Positions 1-11,398 of a stretch of DNA of 64,000 nt are shown here, one piece after another (the stretch's first letter is position 1; each line of letters opens with the position of its first letter). The DNA comes from Anomaloglossus baeobatrachus (taxonomy: Eukaryota > Chordata > Amphibia > Anura > Aromobatidae). The stretch lies in contig NC_134355.1 in NCBI RefSeq assembly GCF_048569485.1, positions 663,701,979 through 663,765,978 of the forward strand. The letters are read 5' to 3'. Made by a program: the position numbers and the translations under genes. A model generated the notes under the pieces. The model was not told where the DNA came from, did not search any database, and saw only the letters and a program-made list of their open reading frames with translations.

Positions 1-3000
1 AGGTGTTTACCCTGTAAGATCTGCCCCAATCTGATGTCCAACCCCCTCTCCCATCTGAGAAACCGGTCTGCGTTGCATCCCGGAGGGAAGCCTGGATTAT
101 TGAACAGGGGAGCTAATGGGGTGGGACTACCCGATAGGCTGCCCTTGCATTTTATGTCCTCCCAAGCTTCCAAAGTCGCCCTGAACAGAAACCCATTTGG
201 GTCTATCTGTTTCTTTACCGCCTCCATGTCCTCTTTCTGAATCCATGGGAGTCCTCTAAGAGGGACCTGGGAAAAAGTTTGTTCCAGCTCCACCCACTGT
301 TTGGTCTCTTTGTGATATCGCCAATCAATCAAGCAGGCAACCAGGGAAGCTCTATGATAGGCCTGTAAGTCCGGCAACCCAGCTCCTCCCCTCTGCTTAG
401 ATCGGACCAGTGTCTTGTAGCTAATCCGAGGCTTACATCCTTTCCAAACAAAACGGATCAGTGTGGACCTCAGGGTCTTAAAGAAGGCTGAAAGAGGATT
501 TATGGGGACTGTCTGAAAAATATAACGGAACCTCGGGAGGATGTCCATTTTAAAAGAATTTATCCGACCAAACCACGAGAGAGGTTTCCTATTATAGGTC
601 TCCAGGTCTTTGAGACTTTTATTTAAGAGGTTCTGGTAATTCAAAGAGTACAGCAGGCTTAACTTGGAAGGGACCGAAACTCCGAGATACTTGATTGATG
701 TGTTTTGCCATCGAAAGGGGAATTTACTTTTTAGGATTGTAACTTCAGCCGGGTTCAGGGATATATTTAATGCCTCCGTTTTGGAGTAGTTTATTTTGAA
801 ATTACTCAAGTTACTAAACCGTTCGAATTCTTTTATTAACGAGGGCAATGAGACCAAAGGTTAGGAGGTGTACAGCAGAAGGTCATCCGCATACATAGCT
901 GTTTTATATTCCTTATGCCCAAGGCTCAGACGATGTACGTTGGGGTTCCCCCTAATTGCCACCGCAAGGTGCTCCATTACTATGACATAAAGAAGGGGAG
1001 ATAGGGGGCAACCCTGTCGGGTGCCATTTTTGATCGCTACCGGGTCAGACAGGGCACCGTTAGCCCTGACATGAGCTGATGGTCTGGAGTACAGTGCCAT
1101 GACCTTGCCAAGAAAATTCGGGCCTAAACCTATCTGACCTAATGCTGATCTCATAAACCCCCAATGCACACGGTCAAACGCCTTTTCTGCGTCTATTGAC
1201 AAGAGCCCCAATGGTAGCGATTGAGACGTGGCTCTTGCAATTAAATGTATCGTCTTGTTTACATTGTCTCGGGCCTCCCTTCCCTGTACAAACCCAACCT
1301 GGTCCGTGTGGATTAAGGACGGTAAAAGGGGGCTAGTCTATTTGCCAGAAGTTTAGCAAAGATTTTTACGTCTATGTTTATTAGAGAGATCGGACGGTAG
1401 TTAGAAACCACCGACTGATCTTTCCCGGGTTTTGGCAGTACTGCAATGTGGGCTTCCAGTGATTGAGGAGCAAAAGTGGATGTGTCCGATACCGAATTAA
1501 AGACTTTTGTCATAAAAGGGGTAATTTGGCTTTTGAATAATTTATAGAAAGCAGGCGAAAATCCGTCTGGACCCGGACTTTTCCCGTTTGGGGAGTCCCC
1601 TATTGCTGCTGTTATTTAATCTTCCCCAAACCTGTCATCTAACCGTGTTATGGTCCCCATGTCTAACACTGGAAGAGGGGTTTCAGCGACATAGTCATCT
1701 ATGCGTTTTTGGAGGTCCTGTGGAGCCATATCGGAGTATTTCCCCTGTATATTATATAGATCTGCGTAATACTCCTTGAAAATACCTAGAATTTTAGTGG
1801 GGTCGTATGTATCGGTATTCTTCTGGGACTTCAGTTTAGGGATATATAAAGCCTGATCCCGAGGGTGAAGAAGGCGTGAGAGCGGACGGCCACATTTCTG
1901 AGTGTCTATACAACACCCTTTTAAATTGGGTTTTGAACTTTAGTAGTCTTCTGTCCAGCAAACTCCGCAGAGCTTCCCTGGTTGTAAAAAGCTTAGCCAA
2001 CGTTTCTGGGGAGGGGTTGGATTTATGAGAGGTTTCCAACATGGAAATTTCCTTAAGGAGCAGTGCAATTTCCGCTGTTTTTTCCTTTTTAATCCGTGCC
2101 CCATGCTTAATTAGAATTCCTCGGATAACGCATTTAAAAGCCTCCCATTGAAGAGGCAAGGGCGTAGAGTCAGCTGCATGTGAGGACACAAAAAATTCCA
2201 TAGACTCTTTTACCTCCGAGATGCACCCCTCATCTCTCAACAGGGAGTCGTTCAATCTCCACGTCCACGTTCGGTTTGGGTAGTCTGGGGGAGAGACATC
2301 TAGAAAGACCGGGGCATGATCAGACCAGACAACATTCCCAGTGGTAGGGGTCGGGTGCCACGCAAGGACCCGCTGGCTGACCAGAAAGAAGTCGATTCGA
2401 CTATATGTCTGATGTGGGATGGAGAAAAATGTATAGTCCCTTTCCTGGGGATGCATTATTCTCCATGCGTCCACCAGATGAATGAAGGTTATGCAACTCA
2501 CGCTTCAGGGCCGGCAGGCGTCTCAGAGGTATGGCACTCCTCCCAGTCGACACGTCCACCACCGGATTTAGTGTAAGATTGAAGTCGTCGCCCACCAACA
2601 CTTCCCCCTCAGCAAAATCTGACAGAACCTTTAGGAAAGAGCGACAAACGTTAGTCTGATTACAATTAGGGCCGTACCAGCCTGCGATCGTATACACTGT
2701 TGAGCATATCTCAATTTTTAGTATCACATATCTACCTGCCTCGTCTAATTTGGAATCTATCACTGAATGTATCAGGTTTTTGTGTAGAACTGTTGAGACT
2801 CCCTTAGATCTCGATTCACTATTCGTGCTGTGGAACCAGTGTGTATAGTATCTATTACGAATGTCGGGTACATGTCCGGTTTTAAAGTGGGTTTCTTGTA
2901 GGATTATAATCTGAGTTCTTTGTTTATGCATCTCATATAATATGTGTGACCTCTTCTCAGGGGTGTTAAAACCTCGGACATTCAGTGAGCCCAATTTAAG

Positions 3001-3009
3001 TTGTAGCAT
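1..3009 (-). pseudogene. LINE ORF2 remnant: AP endonuclease and reverse transcriptase
   Basis: The minus strand encodes the enzyme that nicks target DNA and copies LINE RNA into it. The start near 3009 (MLQLKLGSLNVRGFN) matches the beginning of an apurinic-type endonuclease domain. A QETH motif and a GDDFN stretch (usually GDFN) follow, then SDHAPV near the end of the domain at about 2310-2330. Reverse-transcriptase blocks follow: LPKPGKD and NYRPISL near 1380-1430, DAEKAFDRVHW near 1160-1200, RQGCPLSPLLY near 985-1020, and YADDLLLY near 870-895. The frame is shifted near 2450 and broken between 1840 and 1210 and again below 860, so no full protein can be made. Homology in the first 860 bases is weaker but continues in the same orientation. 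Confidence 0.85.
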
Positions 3010-3626
3010 CTTAGTTCAGTACAACACCTCTGTCAGGGAGAGAAAAAAAAACACTAGGGAAGTTGGGGATTTCACGCAGAGTCAGATGGAAGAGAGTGAG
3101 TTTTAAGACAGCTAGATGACGTGAGAACGAAACTTTAGTATAGAGGGCAGAAAAGAACAGAAAGAAGAGAAAAAGAGAAAGAGAGGAAGAAAGAAGAGAA
3201 AAAAAAAAGGGGGTGGGGAAGTGGTCGAAAAATCACAGTACCAGACAAAGAATTAGTTATGCAAATAACCTATCTATACGAAATACTCTTAGAGTAACAA
3301 TTAACAGTGTACAATTGGGGGCCAGTATATACTACACCTGCCTGCAGCGTGTAGAGCCCCAAGGGAACGTGAATTTTCAACGGAGGCATGTTCCCCGCCG
3401 GACCGGCCCCAGGCCCAACTTAGCTGAATATGTAGACTTTAATGCACCCAACCCAACAATCCTAAACACAATAAACTCTATGAAGATATGAAACCAGAAT
3501 TATCAATGCTGACATTAGAAATATTGGTGCGTGACAACGCCTGCATAAACCACTGAGCCCTGTATGGCATAACCATCACCTCTCTTCACATATCAATGTA
3601 TCCTATTTAAGATAGTCCAGGGACTC
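3010..3626 (-). other. LINE spacer between ORF1 and ORF2
   Basis: About 600 bases between the two LINE frames. It contains a purine-rich tract at about 3160-3225 (GAAAGA-type runs) and no convincing coding sequence. I regard it as part of the LINE. Confidence 0.5.
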
Positions 3627-4066
3627 TCAGTCTCCACTTGTTGGTGGTGCTCCGGACTTTGCTCCACTCCGTCGCCGTGGGCCCCGATTCCTCTTATGGA
3701 CCCGCTGCGACCGAGGAGTCTCCGCCACCACCTCCGGTATCCCATGAACGTGTGGCCAATCGGAAGCAGTGATGTGCACCACAGGAATCCCAAGGGCCAC
3801 GCAGAAAGCCAGTATGTCTTTCGGAGACTGCAGCATATGTGAAGAACCACCTTGTCGGACTTGCAATTTAAATGGGAATCCCCATGAGTAAAGGATATTC
3901 CTCTGTCTCAGGGCATCCAATAGGGGCCTTAGAACCCTGCGTTTTTGTAATGTGTGCCGAGACAAGTCCTGCAGCAATTGGATTGACGTGTTCTTGAATA
4001 AGATGGGGTCCTTCTGTCGTGCCTTTCTCAAGATTTCTTCCTTTATCTTGTATTTATGGACTTTAC

Positions 4067-5432
4067 TCACAGCAAGTTGGGCTGTAGTGTGTACATCGCC
4101 CAGGCCAAAAGCTAATGCTCTACCAGGATACAGCTAAACCCCCACTAATGTGGAAGCATCACAGGTGCAGGAGAAGCAGATCACACACACACACAAATCT
4201 CCATGGAATGGAGGGGAGGCGAATGCTAGATAATAAAACTGCACACAAGTGGCTTGCATAGAGCGCTGTTCACATGCAGATGGCACAGTCACAAACCCGC
4301 AGCCTATTAGGTGACGCCCTTCTATTAGATCAGGTGGGCTGCCAAGCCGTACCCCACTGTGTATCATGCACGGACAGACACTCTACAATGCAAGGCCCAA
4401 CAGAAAGGGGCCTGGCTGTATCCTGTACAAACAAAAAAATATGAGGTTTTTGTTGGTATTTATGGCCATAAAACGTAAGCCTACACCCTCATCACGGGAC
4501 CTCATGTCTGTAGGTCCCTACACTAAATATAAAAATAGCAACAAAAAGAGGACAATGTCCTCCAAAAATTAAGTATTACTCACAGCAAGTTGGGCTGTAG
4601 TGTGTACATCGCCCAGGCCAAAAGCTAATGCTCTACCAGGATACAGCTAAACCCCCACTAATGTGGAAGCGTCACAGGTGCAGGAGAAGCAGATCACACA
4701 CACACCTCCATGGAATGGAGGGGAGGCGAATGCTAGATAATAAAACTGCACACAAGTGGCTTGCATAGAGCGCTGTTTACATGCAGATGGCACAGTCACA
4801 AACCCGCAGCCTATTAGGTGACGCCCTTCTATTAGATCAGGTGGGCTGCCAAGCCGTACCCCACTGTGTATCATGCACGGACAGACACTCTACAATGCAA
4901 GGCCCAACAGAAAAGGGCCTGGCTGTATCCTGTACAAACAAAAAAATATGAGGTTTTTGTTGGTATTTATGGCCATAAAACGTAAGCCTACACCCTCGTC
5001 ACGGGACCTCATGTCTGTAGGTTCCTACACTAAATTTAAAAATTGCAACAAAAAGAGGACCTTGCATTGTAGAGTGTCTGTCCGTGCATGATACACAGTG
5101 GGGTACGGCTTGGCAGCCCGCCTGATCTAATAGAAGGGCGTCACCTAATAGGCTGCGGGTTTGTGACTGTGCCATCTGCATGTGAACAGCGCTCTATGCA
5201 AGCCACTTGTGTGCAGTTTTATTATCTAGCATTCGCCTCCCCTCCATTCCATGGTGGTGTCTGTGTGATCTGCTTCTCCTGCACCTGTGAAGCTTCCACA
5301 TTAGTGGGGGTTTAGCTGTATCCTGGTAGAGCATTAGTTTTTGGCCTGGGCGATGTACACACTACAGCCCAACTTGCTGTGAGTAATACTTAATTTTTGG
5401 AGGACATTGTCCTCTTTTTGTTGCTATTTTTA
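4067..5432. mobile_element. Insert of two tandem copies plus one inverted copy, with 16-bp target duplication
   Basis: The insert is bracketed by the 16-bp duplication TATTTATGGACTTTAC (4051-4066 and 5433-5448). Inside, a unit starting TCACAGCAAGTTGGGCTG runs from 4067 to about 4579 and is repeated directly from 4580 to about 5070. A shortened copy in reverse orientation follows and ends at the right boundary. The units differ by only a few bases. Tandem plus inverted copies and a target duplication of this size are typical of Penelope-like retroelements, and also of twin-primed LINE or SINE insertions. I found no coding domain and no convincing hammerhead core here, so the family is open. 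Confidence 0.6.
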
Positions 5433-6298
5433 TATTTATGGACTTTACAGATAATGTCCCATGGACTAAATCCTTCATCTGGTTTAGGGCCCAGAGATCT
5501 GTGTGCCCTATCTAATTCCAAACGGGAGTCCCGTGGAAGGATCAATATTGAATTAAAGAGATGTCGCAGTGACTCATCTAGATCTTGGGGGCGAGGATTT
5601 CTGGGATACCCCGTATTCTAATGTTTTCCGCCTCCCTCTGTTTTCGAGGTCATCAAGCGAATCTGTCAGATGTTCTATATGTCGAGCTTGGGTAGATAGT
5701 GCCTGTGCCTGTGTATTTAGCTGTAGTGAGATAGAGGTAGTGCAGGATTCAGTCGCCGTCACCCGCTCCGACAGTTGCTGTACCTCTCCCCTGATGGAAG
5801 CCGATTCTGCTCTGTAAGAGGCCTCTAATCTGGAGATGTAGTTTTCCATTGCCTCTCTGGTAGGAATAGTCCTTATTCTGGCTTTGAGGTCATCCCACAC
5901 ACAGTCCTCTTGCATTCCTTCCTGTATACTCCCATCCCCCTGACCAGACTGTGATGGTCTGAACACAGCAGGGTCCGAGCCTTTTTCTGGGGAGGAGGGA
6001 GTGTCCACTGTCAGGGCACTGCTTTGTATGGGTGACAGCGACCTATGGACTGAAGGGGACCCCATCTCTGATTGTGTGTAGTGCTGTTTACTTTGAGACA
6101 TTGAGGGATGATCAGGAGCAGGTGTAGGAGTTCCAGCGTTAGCTTCCACATAGTGCTCAGCAGCAGCGTTCAGGTAGCTAGGGAGTGCACATACAGCGGC
6201 GTGTGAGAGTGGAATGTCAAAAAATTGAAAAAAATCCAGCACTCAAAGCATTCAACTGAAATTGTTTTATATTTTATTCATTGATCTGTGTAATTATT

Positions 6299-6334
6299 AA
6301 AGACGTTTCGGTCATCCGACCTTCATCAGTTTAC
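6299..6334 (-). ncRNA. Hammerhead-ribozyme-like motif, left arm
   Basis: On the minus strand the conserved core CTGATGA (6324-6330) is followed by a short stem with GGTC and GACC arms, then GAAAC (6306-6310) and GTC (6303-6305), which would be the cleavage triplet. The four bases before the core (TAAA) pair with the four after GTC (TTTA) to give stem I. Stem III is only AC/GU, as in minimal hammerheads thought to act as dimers. One extra unpaired A lies between the core and stem II and may weaken activity. Confidence 0.5.
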
Positions 6335-6426
6335 ACAGAAGAGGCTCTGTAGAAATATATGGAAAAGCTGGACCAGAGGAAAAAGCTGCCTGTCCGGGTC
6401 TGCAGTCATTGACTGAGTCATTGACA

Positions 6427-6462
6427 TAAACTGATGAAGGTCGGATGACCGAAACGTCTTTA
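6427..6462 (+). ncRNA. Hammerhead-ribozyme-like motif, right arm
   Basis: Mirror copy of the motif in the left arm: CTGATGA at 6431-6437, stem II with a GGAT loop, GAAAC at 6451-6455 and GTC at 6456-6458, with TAAA/TTTA able to close stem I. It has the same unpaired A at the base of stem II. Because the copies face away from each other, transcription from either strand would produce one sense ribozyme and one antisense copy. Confidence 0.5.
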
Positions 6463-7214
6463 ATAATTACACAGATCAATGAATAAAATATAAAACAATT
6501 TCAGTTGAATGCTTTGAGTGCTGGATTTTTTTCAATTTTTTGATCTGGGGTGGGACCCTATCCAAGCACCAGCGACTATAGAAGGAGTGCCACATTTCTA
6601 TATTCTATAGAGTGGAATGTCAGTGGGGCTGGGGATTTGAATGTCCCGCCTGTTCACAGAGATATCTACGGGGGTTGCATTGTTCAGGAATCCCTGCTGC
6701 AGCTGCGAGGTAACCTGATGCCTCTCACCCTCTGCCTGCTTTTCTGTACCACCAACCTCTGTGTCTGCAATGCCTTTCATCTCTGTGCTGTGGTGAGGAG
6801 CACGTTCTCCACGTGTGCCTGCTGCCATTACAGGTAAGGAGGGGGCACCCTGATGTTGCTTTCTCGTGTGCTCTCCAGCCTCCCGGTTCACTCCACTCTG
6901 TTCCTGGGAGCTCCCGTCTCCCAGCGGTGTCCCCTGGGCACGTTCTGTCTGGAAACTAAGGTGCAGGGAAGGCCCTACAGATTCTTCAGCAGCCGCCATA
7001 TTGAGCTCCATCTGTGCCAGGCCCTGTCCGGTAGAGCTCTTCAGGAACCTGGTAATTCTTTCTGAGGGAGGCACCGGTGACTCCACCATCGTCCCCCCGC
7101 CGGTCCCCTTTTTTTTGGCCGGCATTTGTGGCTGCAATGTTGGGTGGGTATGCAGAATGGACCCTAAAGCCAGTCACACAGCGTCTTCACTCCTCCATTG
7201 CCAGGCCACGCCCC

Positions 7215-8092
7215 TTTATGGCATATTTTAATAATGATTTTTAAAAAAATGTTGAAAAAGTTGAAAATATACTTAAGAAAAATACACTGACTTGTAAGGT
7301 GTATAAGAATCAAACAAACAAGACATGGAACATGGGGAAAAAGAGTAAGGATTCCAAAGCGTATGCGTTATGAACCAGCTAAAGAGATATTCAAAGTTCC
7401 CAGCAATTCCCCATAGTGGTGTGAGGTCGCGGTGAGTGGAAGGGCGGTCCCCCAGCGATCGTTTCGCAAAGGCGCTTTTTCCAGCGCCTTTGCGAAACGA
7501 TCGTTGGGGGACCCCCCTTGTGTGTGGTCGTGCTGTCTGGGAGGGGGGTTCTTACCTTCTTTTCCTGTCTTAATCTGTGCAGTTTACTATGCAACTTGGC
7601 TTCCATTGTCTTTGTATCTGATCCTAAGTGTTTTACAATTTTTCACTATTTTGGATATTTAAATAAAATATTTAATAACACGCTTCCAATTTTTGGTGTC
7701 GTTCTTCCTTTTCTCCTGTTTGTATTATGTTCTCTGAAGAACATACCCACCTAGTGGCCACTATTTAATGGTACCCTGGTGCATTATTTCAATTGTTATG
7801 GCCCTTTTTGCATTGTGTCTAATAAAACTGTCATAGTAGATTAAACTCGAGTAGTTCAGCTATATTAAACTGATGTCTCATCAAGTTCCATTTCCCTTAG
7901 TAGATTTATATTTCAAATATATTACTGTAATACATTTTTCTTCAAAGTAAATACTGCAGCATGTGATACCCCAGGTGATACTAAGTTAAATATATGTCTT
8001 GGAAGAGTGATTTCATTACACTCTTTAATCTCATACTGCATTGTGTTCATCAGCTGTTATTGGTCTAAATGGTTGTGTTTGGGATGGTAGTC
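7215..8092. other. Unassigned AT-rich sequence with a hairpin
   Basis: No gene is supported. The only structured part is the hairpin at 7446-7513, listed separately. Short open frames here have no recognisable domain. Confidence 0.4.
7446..7513. repeat. 31-bp near-perfect inverted repeat
   Basis: Arms 7446-7476 and 7483-7513 pair over 31 bases with a single G/A difference and a 6-base loop. Each arm ends with GCGAAACGATCGTTGGGGG-type sequence. Its GAAACGATCGTT resembles the 3' half of a minimal hammerhead, where ACGA/TCGT would form stem III, but the CTGATGA core is absent. It may be the collapsed centre of an inverted pair like the one at 6220-6608. Confidence 0.5.
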
Positions 8093-8095
8093 TAA

Positions 8096-8686
8096 GGCGG
8101 GCTTTGCACGTTGCGACATCGCAAGCCGATGCTGCGATGTCGCACGCGATAGTCCCCGCCCCCGTCGCAGGTACAATATCTTGTGAAAGCTGGCGTAGCG
8201 AAAATTATCGCTATGCCGGCTTCACATGCACTCACCTGCCCAGCGACCGTCGCTCTGGCCGGCGACCCGCCTCCTTGTTAAGGGGGCGGGTCGTGCGGCG
8301 TCATTGCGACGTCACATGGCAGGCGGCCAATAGGAGCAGAGGGGCAGAGATGAGCAGGATGTAAACATCCCGCCTACCTCCTTCCTTCCGCATAGCCGAC
8401 TGGAGCCGCAGTGACGCAGGTAGGAGATGGTCCTCGCTCCTGCGACTTCACACACAGTGATGTGTGCTGCTGCAGTAGCGAAGAACAACATCGGACCGTC
8501 GCGTCAGCGTAATTATGGATTACGCCGACGCTGCACCGATGATACGATTACGACGATTTTGCGCTCGTTAATCGTATCATCTAGGCTTTACACACTACGA
8601 TGTCGCATGCGATGCCGGATGTGAGTCACTTTCAATTTGACCCCACCGACATCGCACCTGCGATGTCGTAGTGTGCAAAGCCCACC
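8096..8686. mobile_element. PIF/Harbinger-like MITE
   Basis: A 591-bp non-coding element flanked by TAA on both sides (8093-8095 and 8687-8689). Its terminal inverted repeats begin GGCGGGCTTTGCAC on the left and, reverse complemented, GGTGGGCTTTGCAC on the right, each leading into ATCGCA-rich sequence. A 3-bp TWA target and GC-rich ends fit PIF/Harbinger MITEs. The interior (rich in CCGCCCACCTCCTTCC-like sequence) recurs in the elements at 8888, 30694 and 48367. Confidence 0.75.
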
Positions 8687-8887
8687 TAACACCTATCAAT
8701 GTGACACTACACCATACTCCCAGATGGCAACAACAAAATCCCCCAGGTGTCATTAAGTTCAATGTGTGTATCTGGGATTTTTATCTCACAGTTATAATCT
8801 GATACCACTTTTATCTATTATTTCTCTCAGGTGTTTGTAACCTGAATGTGTATGTTCAGTACTGGGATCTCATTTTTATGACTCTTA

Positions 8888-9460
8888 TGCGGGCGTCACA
8901 CGGTACGATATATCGGGCGATATGTCGTCGGGGTCACATCGTTAGTGACGCACATCCGGCATTGTTTGACATATCGTACCGTGTGACACCTCTGAATGAC
9001 TATGAACGAGCAAAAATACTCACCTTATCGTTGCTTGTTGACACGCCGTTCATTTTAAAAATGTTGGTCCTCCTTCTGTGTTCCGGTTGTTCGTCGTTCC
9101 CGACGCAGCACACATTGATACGTGTGACACCCCGGAAACGATGAACTGCAGCTTACCTGCGTCCCACCGGCAATGCGGAAGGAAGGAGGTGGGCGGGATG
9201 TTACGTCCCGCTCATCTCCACCGCTCCGCTTCTATTGGCCGGCCACTGTGTGATGTCGCTGTGATGCCGAACGTCCCTCCCCCTTCAAGAAGAGGATGTT
9301 CAGTGCCCACAGCGATATCGTCTGGGAGGTAAGTGCGTGTGATGGGGGTTTAACGACTTTGTGCGCCACGGGCAACTAATTGCTCATGACGCGCAAACGA
9401 CGGGGGCGGGTACGATCGCTTGTGCGATTGCACGATAGATTGTCCCGTGTGACGCCGGCC
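8888..9460. mobile_element. PIF/Harbinger-like MITE, second subfamily
   Basis: Flanked by TTA (8885-8887 and 9461-9463). The ends share GGCGTCACACGG as an inverted repeat. The interior carries the same GGAAGGAGGTGGGCGGGATGT-like core as the neighbouring MITE but in the opposite orientation, so the two have related interiors with different termini. No open frame is credible. Confidence 0.7.
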
Positions 9461-9493
9461 TTACACTGTATCGTGTTTCTGAAGTATCAATAA

Positions 9494-10138
9494 TAGTGAT
9501 GAGTGGACTCGCAGATATCCAAAAGCCAAAAGCAAGTCCCCATTTAAGCCTATGGGGACCAGAATCTGGTGCTTAAATATGGTGGTAGAAAGAATAGATG
9601 GATTAGAGCAAGCATGCTATACTTACCTGGTGCGGTTGTAACTGCTTCTGGGTCACTCACTCTACTTCTGGGGCCGCTCATTAGCCACATTCGTATTCAC
9701 TGCTTCCCCCGCCAACTGGCTGTTCTGGCATCTGTGATTGGTTGCAGTTAGGCAGCACGCCCAGCCTGTGTGACAGATCCTGTCTATGGGTCACTGTACA
9801 TTGGTGTAAAATAAATAAATACAAAATTGTCATAGGGTTCCCTGCATATTATAATACCCAGCACAGATAAAGCATATGGCAACAGTCTGAAGCCCCTAGC
9901 CATACGCTTATCCTGGCTATGTATCAAAATAAGATGAACCACATGCAGGTTTCTTTCATTATTTAAATAAATAATTTTAAAAATCTGCATGTGGTCCCCA
10001 CAATTTTGATACTCAGCCATTATAAAGCCCAACAGCTGGGGCTGGTATTCTCAGGCTGGGGAAACCCATGCTTATTTAGCCTCCCTAGCTTAAAAATAGC
10101 AGCCTGCAGCTGCCTAGGATTGTCAAATCCATTAAATG
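9494..10138. repeat. hAT-like end and old repeat remnants
   Basis: A hAT-type terminus (TAGTGATGAGTGGACTCGC) starts at 9494. A matching opposite end, reading TAGTGATGAGTGAGCAAT on the minus strand, lies at 14203, but the 8 bp outside the two ends do not match, so pairing them as one element is doubtful. From about 9780 the sequence resembles the GCTGGGGA- and TATTTAAATAAATAAT-bearing modules seen inside the hAT at 32231-38465. Confidence 0.4.
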
Positions 10139-10142
10139 CAAC

Positions 10143-11394
10143 TGTGTCGCCCTGGGCAAGCCAGGGGACACAGGTCATCACACCACCACACCCTACATCC
10201 CAGTTAGGAACACCAAAGCTAACCAAAAATCCTTGTTGCCTTCCTCCAGAAGCTGATGATTCACACCAGGGGGTGGGCCAGACAGTTGGCTCCGCCCACC
10301 GAGGAGTTCACAGCTCTGGAGGCGGGAGAAACCAGGCAGATTAGCCCAGGCAGGGCTCAAGTAAGCAGAACAGTTAGGGGAGTGAAGGAGTAAACAGCTA
10401 AGATGAGCTAAGGAAGTGAAAGTAGAAGTAGAAGTGAAAGTGGTAAAGGAGGAAAGCAAGAGTGGTGACAGAAAGAAAGCCTAAAGTAGTCCAGCTGTGT
10501 GCAGGACAGGTCAGCAAGGTCAGCAACGGCGGTGACTGTCTGGAGGGGGACCGTGTGGAAGTTCCTGGAAGGACCGCGGACGGGTAGTGGCCCGGCGGTC
10601 TGGAGCAGTGTACCGAAGGACAGTCAGCACCAGGGCAGGGGCCTCTCGGACCCTGGCAAGGCTAGGAGTCGCCATAATTTGCCAAATCCGTCAGTGAAGG
10701 GGACGTAGATCCCCCAACAACCAAGTCCCGATTGAAGGCAACAGCCCAACCAGTGTAGGAGAGACACTGCCACCGCCAGGGCACCAGTCTCTCAGGGCCA
10801 GCGCCTGCGGGCAAAGAGTAGAGCTCCTCTGGCCCAGCTTGAAGCCGGGGAGCGGGTTACCGGTGGGAACCCATCGCAACCAACAAGTAAACAAAGGTGC
10901 AAGGAAGAGGGACATCACCGTCACCTACTGGGAGAGCAAGTGCAGCCGTCCGTGGGACCGTCTTACCAGCCGTTTGGTTTACCGCAAAAACTGTGTCAAC
11001 GTCTCAGGCTGAGTGAGTATCACAGTGCCGCAAGGCACAGCTGCCCCCGCGTCCCTGCGCCCACCAGGCCCTGCACCTCCCTCACCATCACCGGGCCCCG
11101 GGATCACCAACCCCTACCCACGGAGGGGCAACACAACACCTGGCTGCTCCGCATCACCATCCCCGGGATCCCCATATTGAGCAGCGGTGGTGAAATCACC
11201 ACAACCGTGGGTGGCGTCACGGACAATAAACTATTCCCACACCCAACAACCCCCTTTCACTCACGGGCGAGGAGTGCCGCTCGAGAACCCCCGGGATCCG
11301 GCCCACAGCTCGAGCCACCACTGAGCAGCAGCCGCCGGACCCGAGCAGAAGGGGTGAGCGTAGTGTGCTGACACCCTCCTCCCCGCCCGCGACA
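10143..11394. mobile_element. Solo LTR related to the Gypsy at 31324-45805
   Basis: A 1252-bp unit beginning TGTGTCGCCCTGG and ending GCGACA, flanked by the 4-bp duplication CAAC (10139-10142 and 11395-11398). Long blocks align by eye with the Gypsy LTRs, including the stretches around CACACCAGGGGGTGGGCCAG and ACCGTGGGTGGCGTCACGGA. No internal region is attached, so it is a solo LTR left by recombination. The open frames inside it are incidental. Confidence 0.8.
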
Positions 11395-11398
11395 CAAC

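Larger units (their letters stand above)
6220..6608. mobile_element. Penelope-like fragment with inverted hammerhead-like copies
   Basis: A 389-bp insert in LINE ORF1, flanked by the 14-bp duplication AGAGTGGAATGTCA (6206-6219 and 6609-6622). It consists of an almost perfect inverted repeat of about 115 bp (about 6226-6340 against 6425-6540) around a spacer of about 90 bp, followed by about 65 bp of non-palindromic tail. Each arm carries a hammerhead-like core next to an A/T-rich stretch. Penelope-like elements are known to carry hammerhead ribozymes in their terminal repeats and to insert as inverted or tandem copies. Assignment to that group is inference, because no reverse transcriptase is present. 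Confidence 0.55.
3627..7125 (-). pseudogene. LINE ORF1 remnant, split by two insertions
   Basis: ORF1 of L1-type elements makes the RNA-binding chaperone that coats LINE RNA. The likely start is the ATG at 7123-7125 (MPAKKKGTGGG). A Ser/Gly/Glu-rich N-terminal part is followed at about 5600-5900 by a coiled coil with heptad spacing and a DLENRGRRK motif, which in L1 ORF1p marks the start of the RNA-binding region. The basic C-terminal part (about 3627-4050) contains QKRRVLRPLLDALRQ-like sequence typical of the L1 ORF1 C-terminal domain. The inserts at 4067-5432 and 6220-6608 are bracketed by duplicated ORF1 sequence. Removing each insert with one duplicate copy leaves a contiguous LINE sequence. 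Other frame breaks remain between about 5450 and 5600. Confidence 0.75.
1..7214 (-). mobile_element. L1/Tx1-lineage LINE, 3' end beyond window
   Basis: A non-LTR retrotransposon read on the minus strand. Its GC-rich 5' start lies near 7214, ORF1 follows, then a purine-rich spacer (about 3010-3620) and ORF2, whose end runs off the left edge. ORF2 shows an AP-type endonuclease followed by a reverse transcriptase with the YADD motif. ORF1 shows a coiled coil and an L1-like C-terminal part. Two later insertions with clear target duplications sit in ORF1. The 5' end appears complete, which is unusual for LINE copies, but both reading frames carry many breaks, so this copy is dead. The lineage call rests on domain order and motifs read by eye. 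Placement within L1 versus Tx1 is not resolved. Confidence 0.85.
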
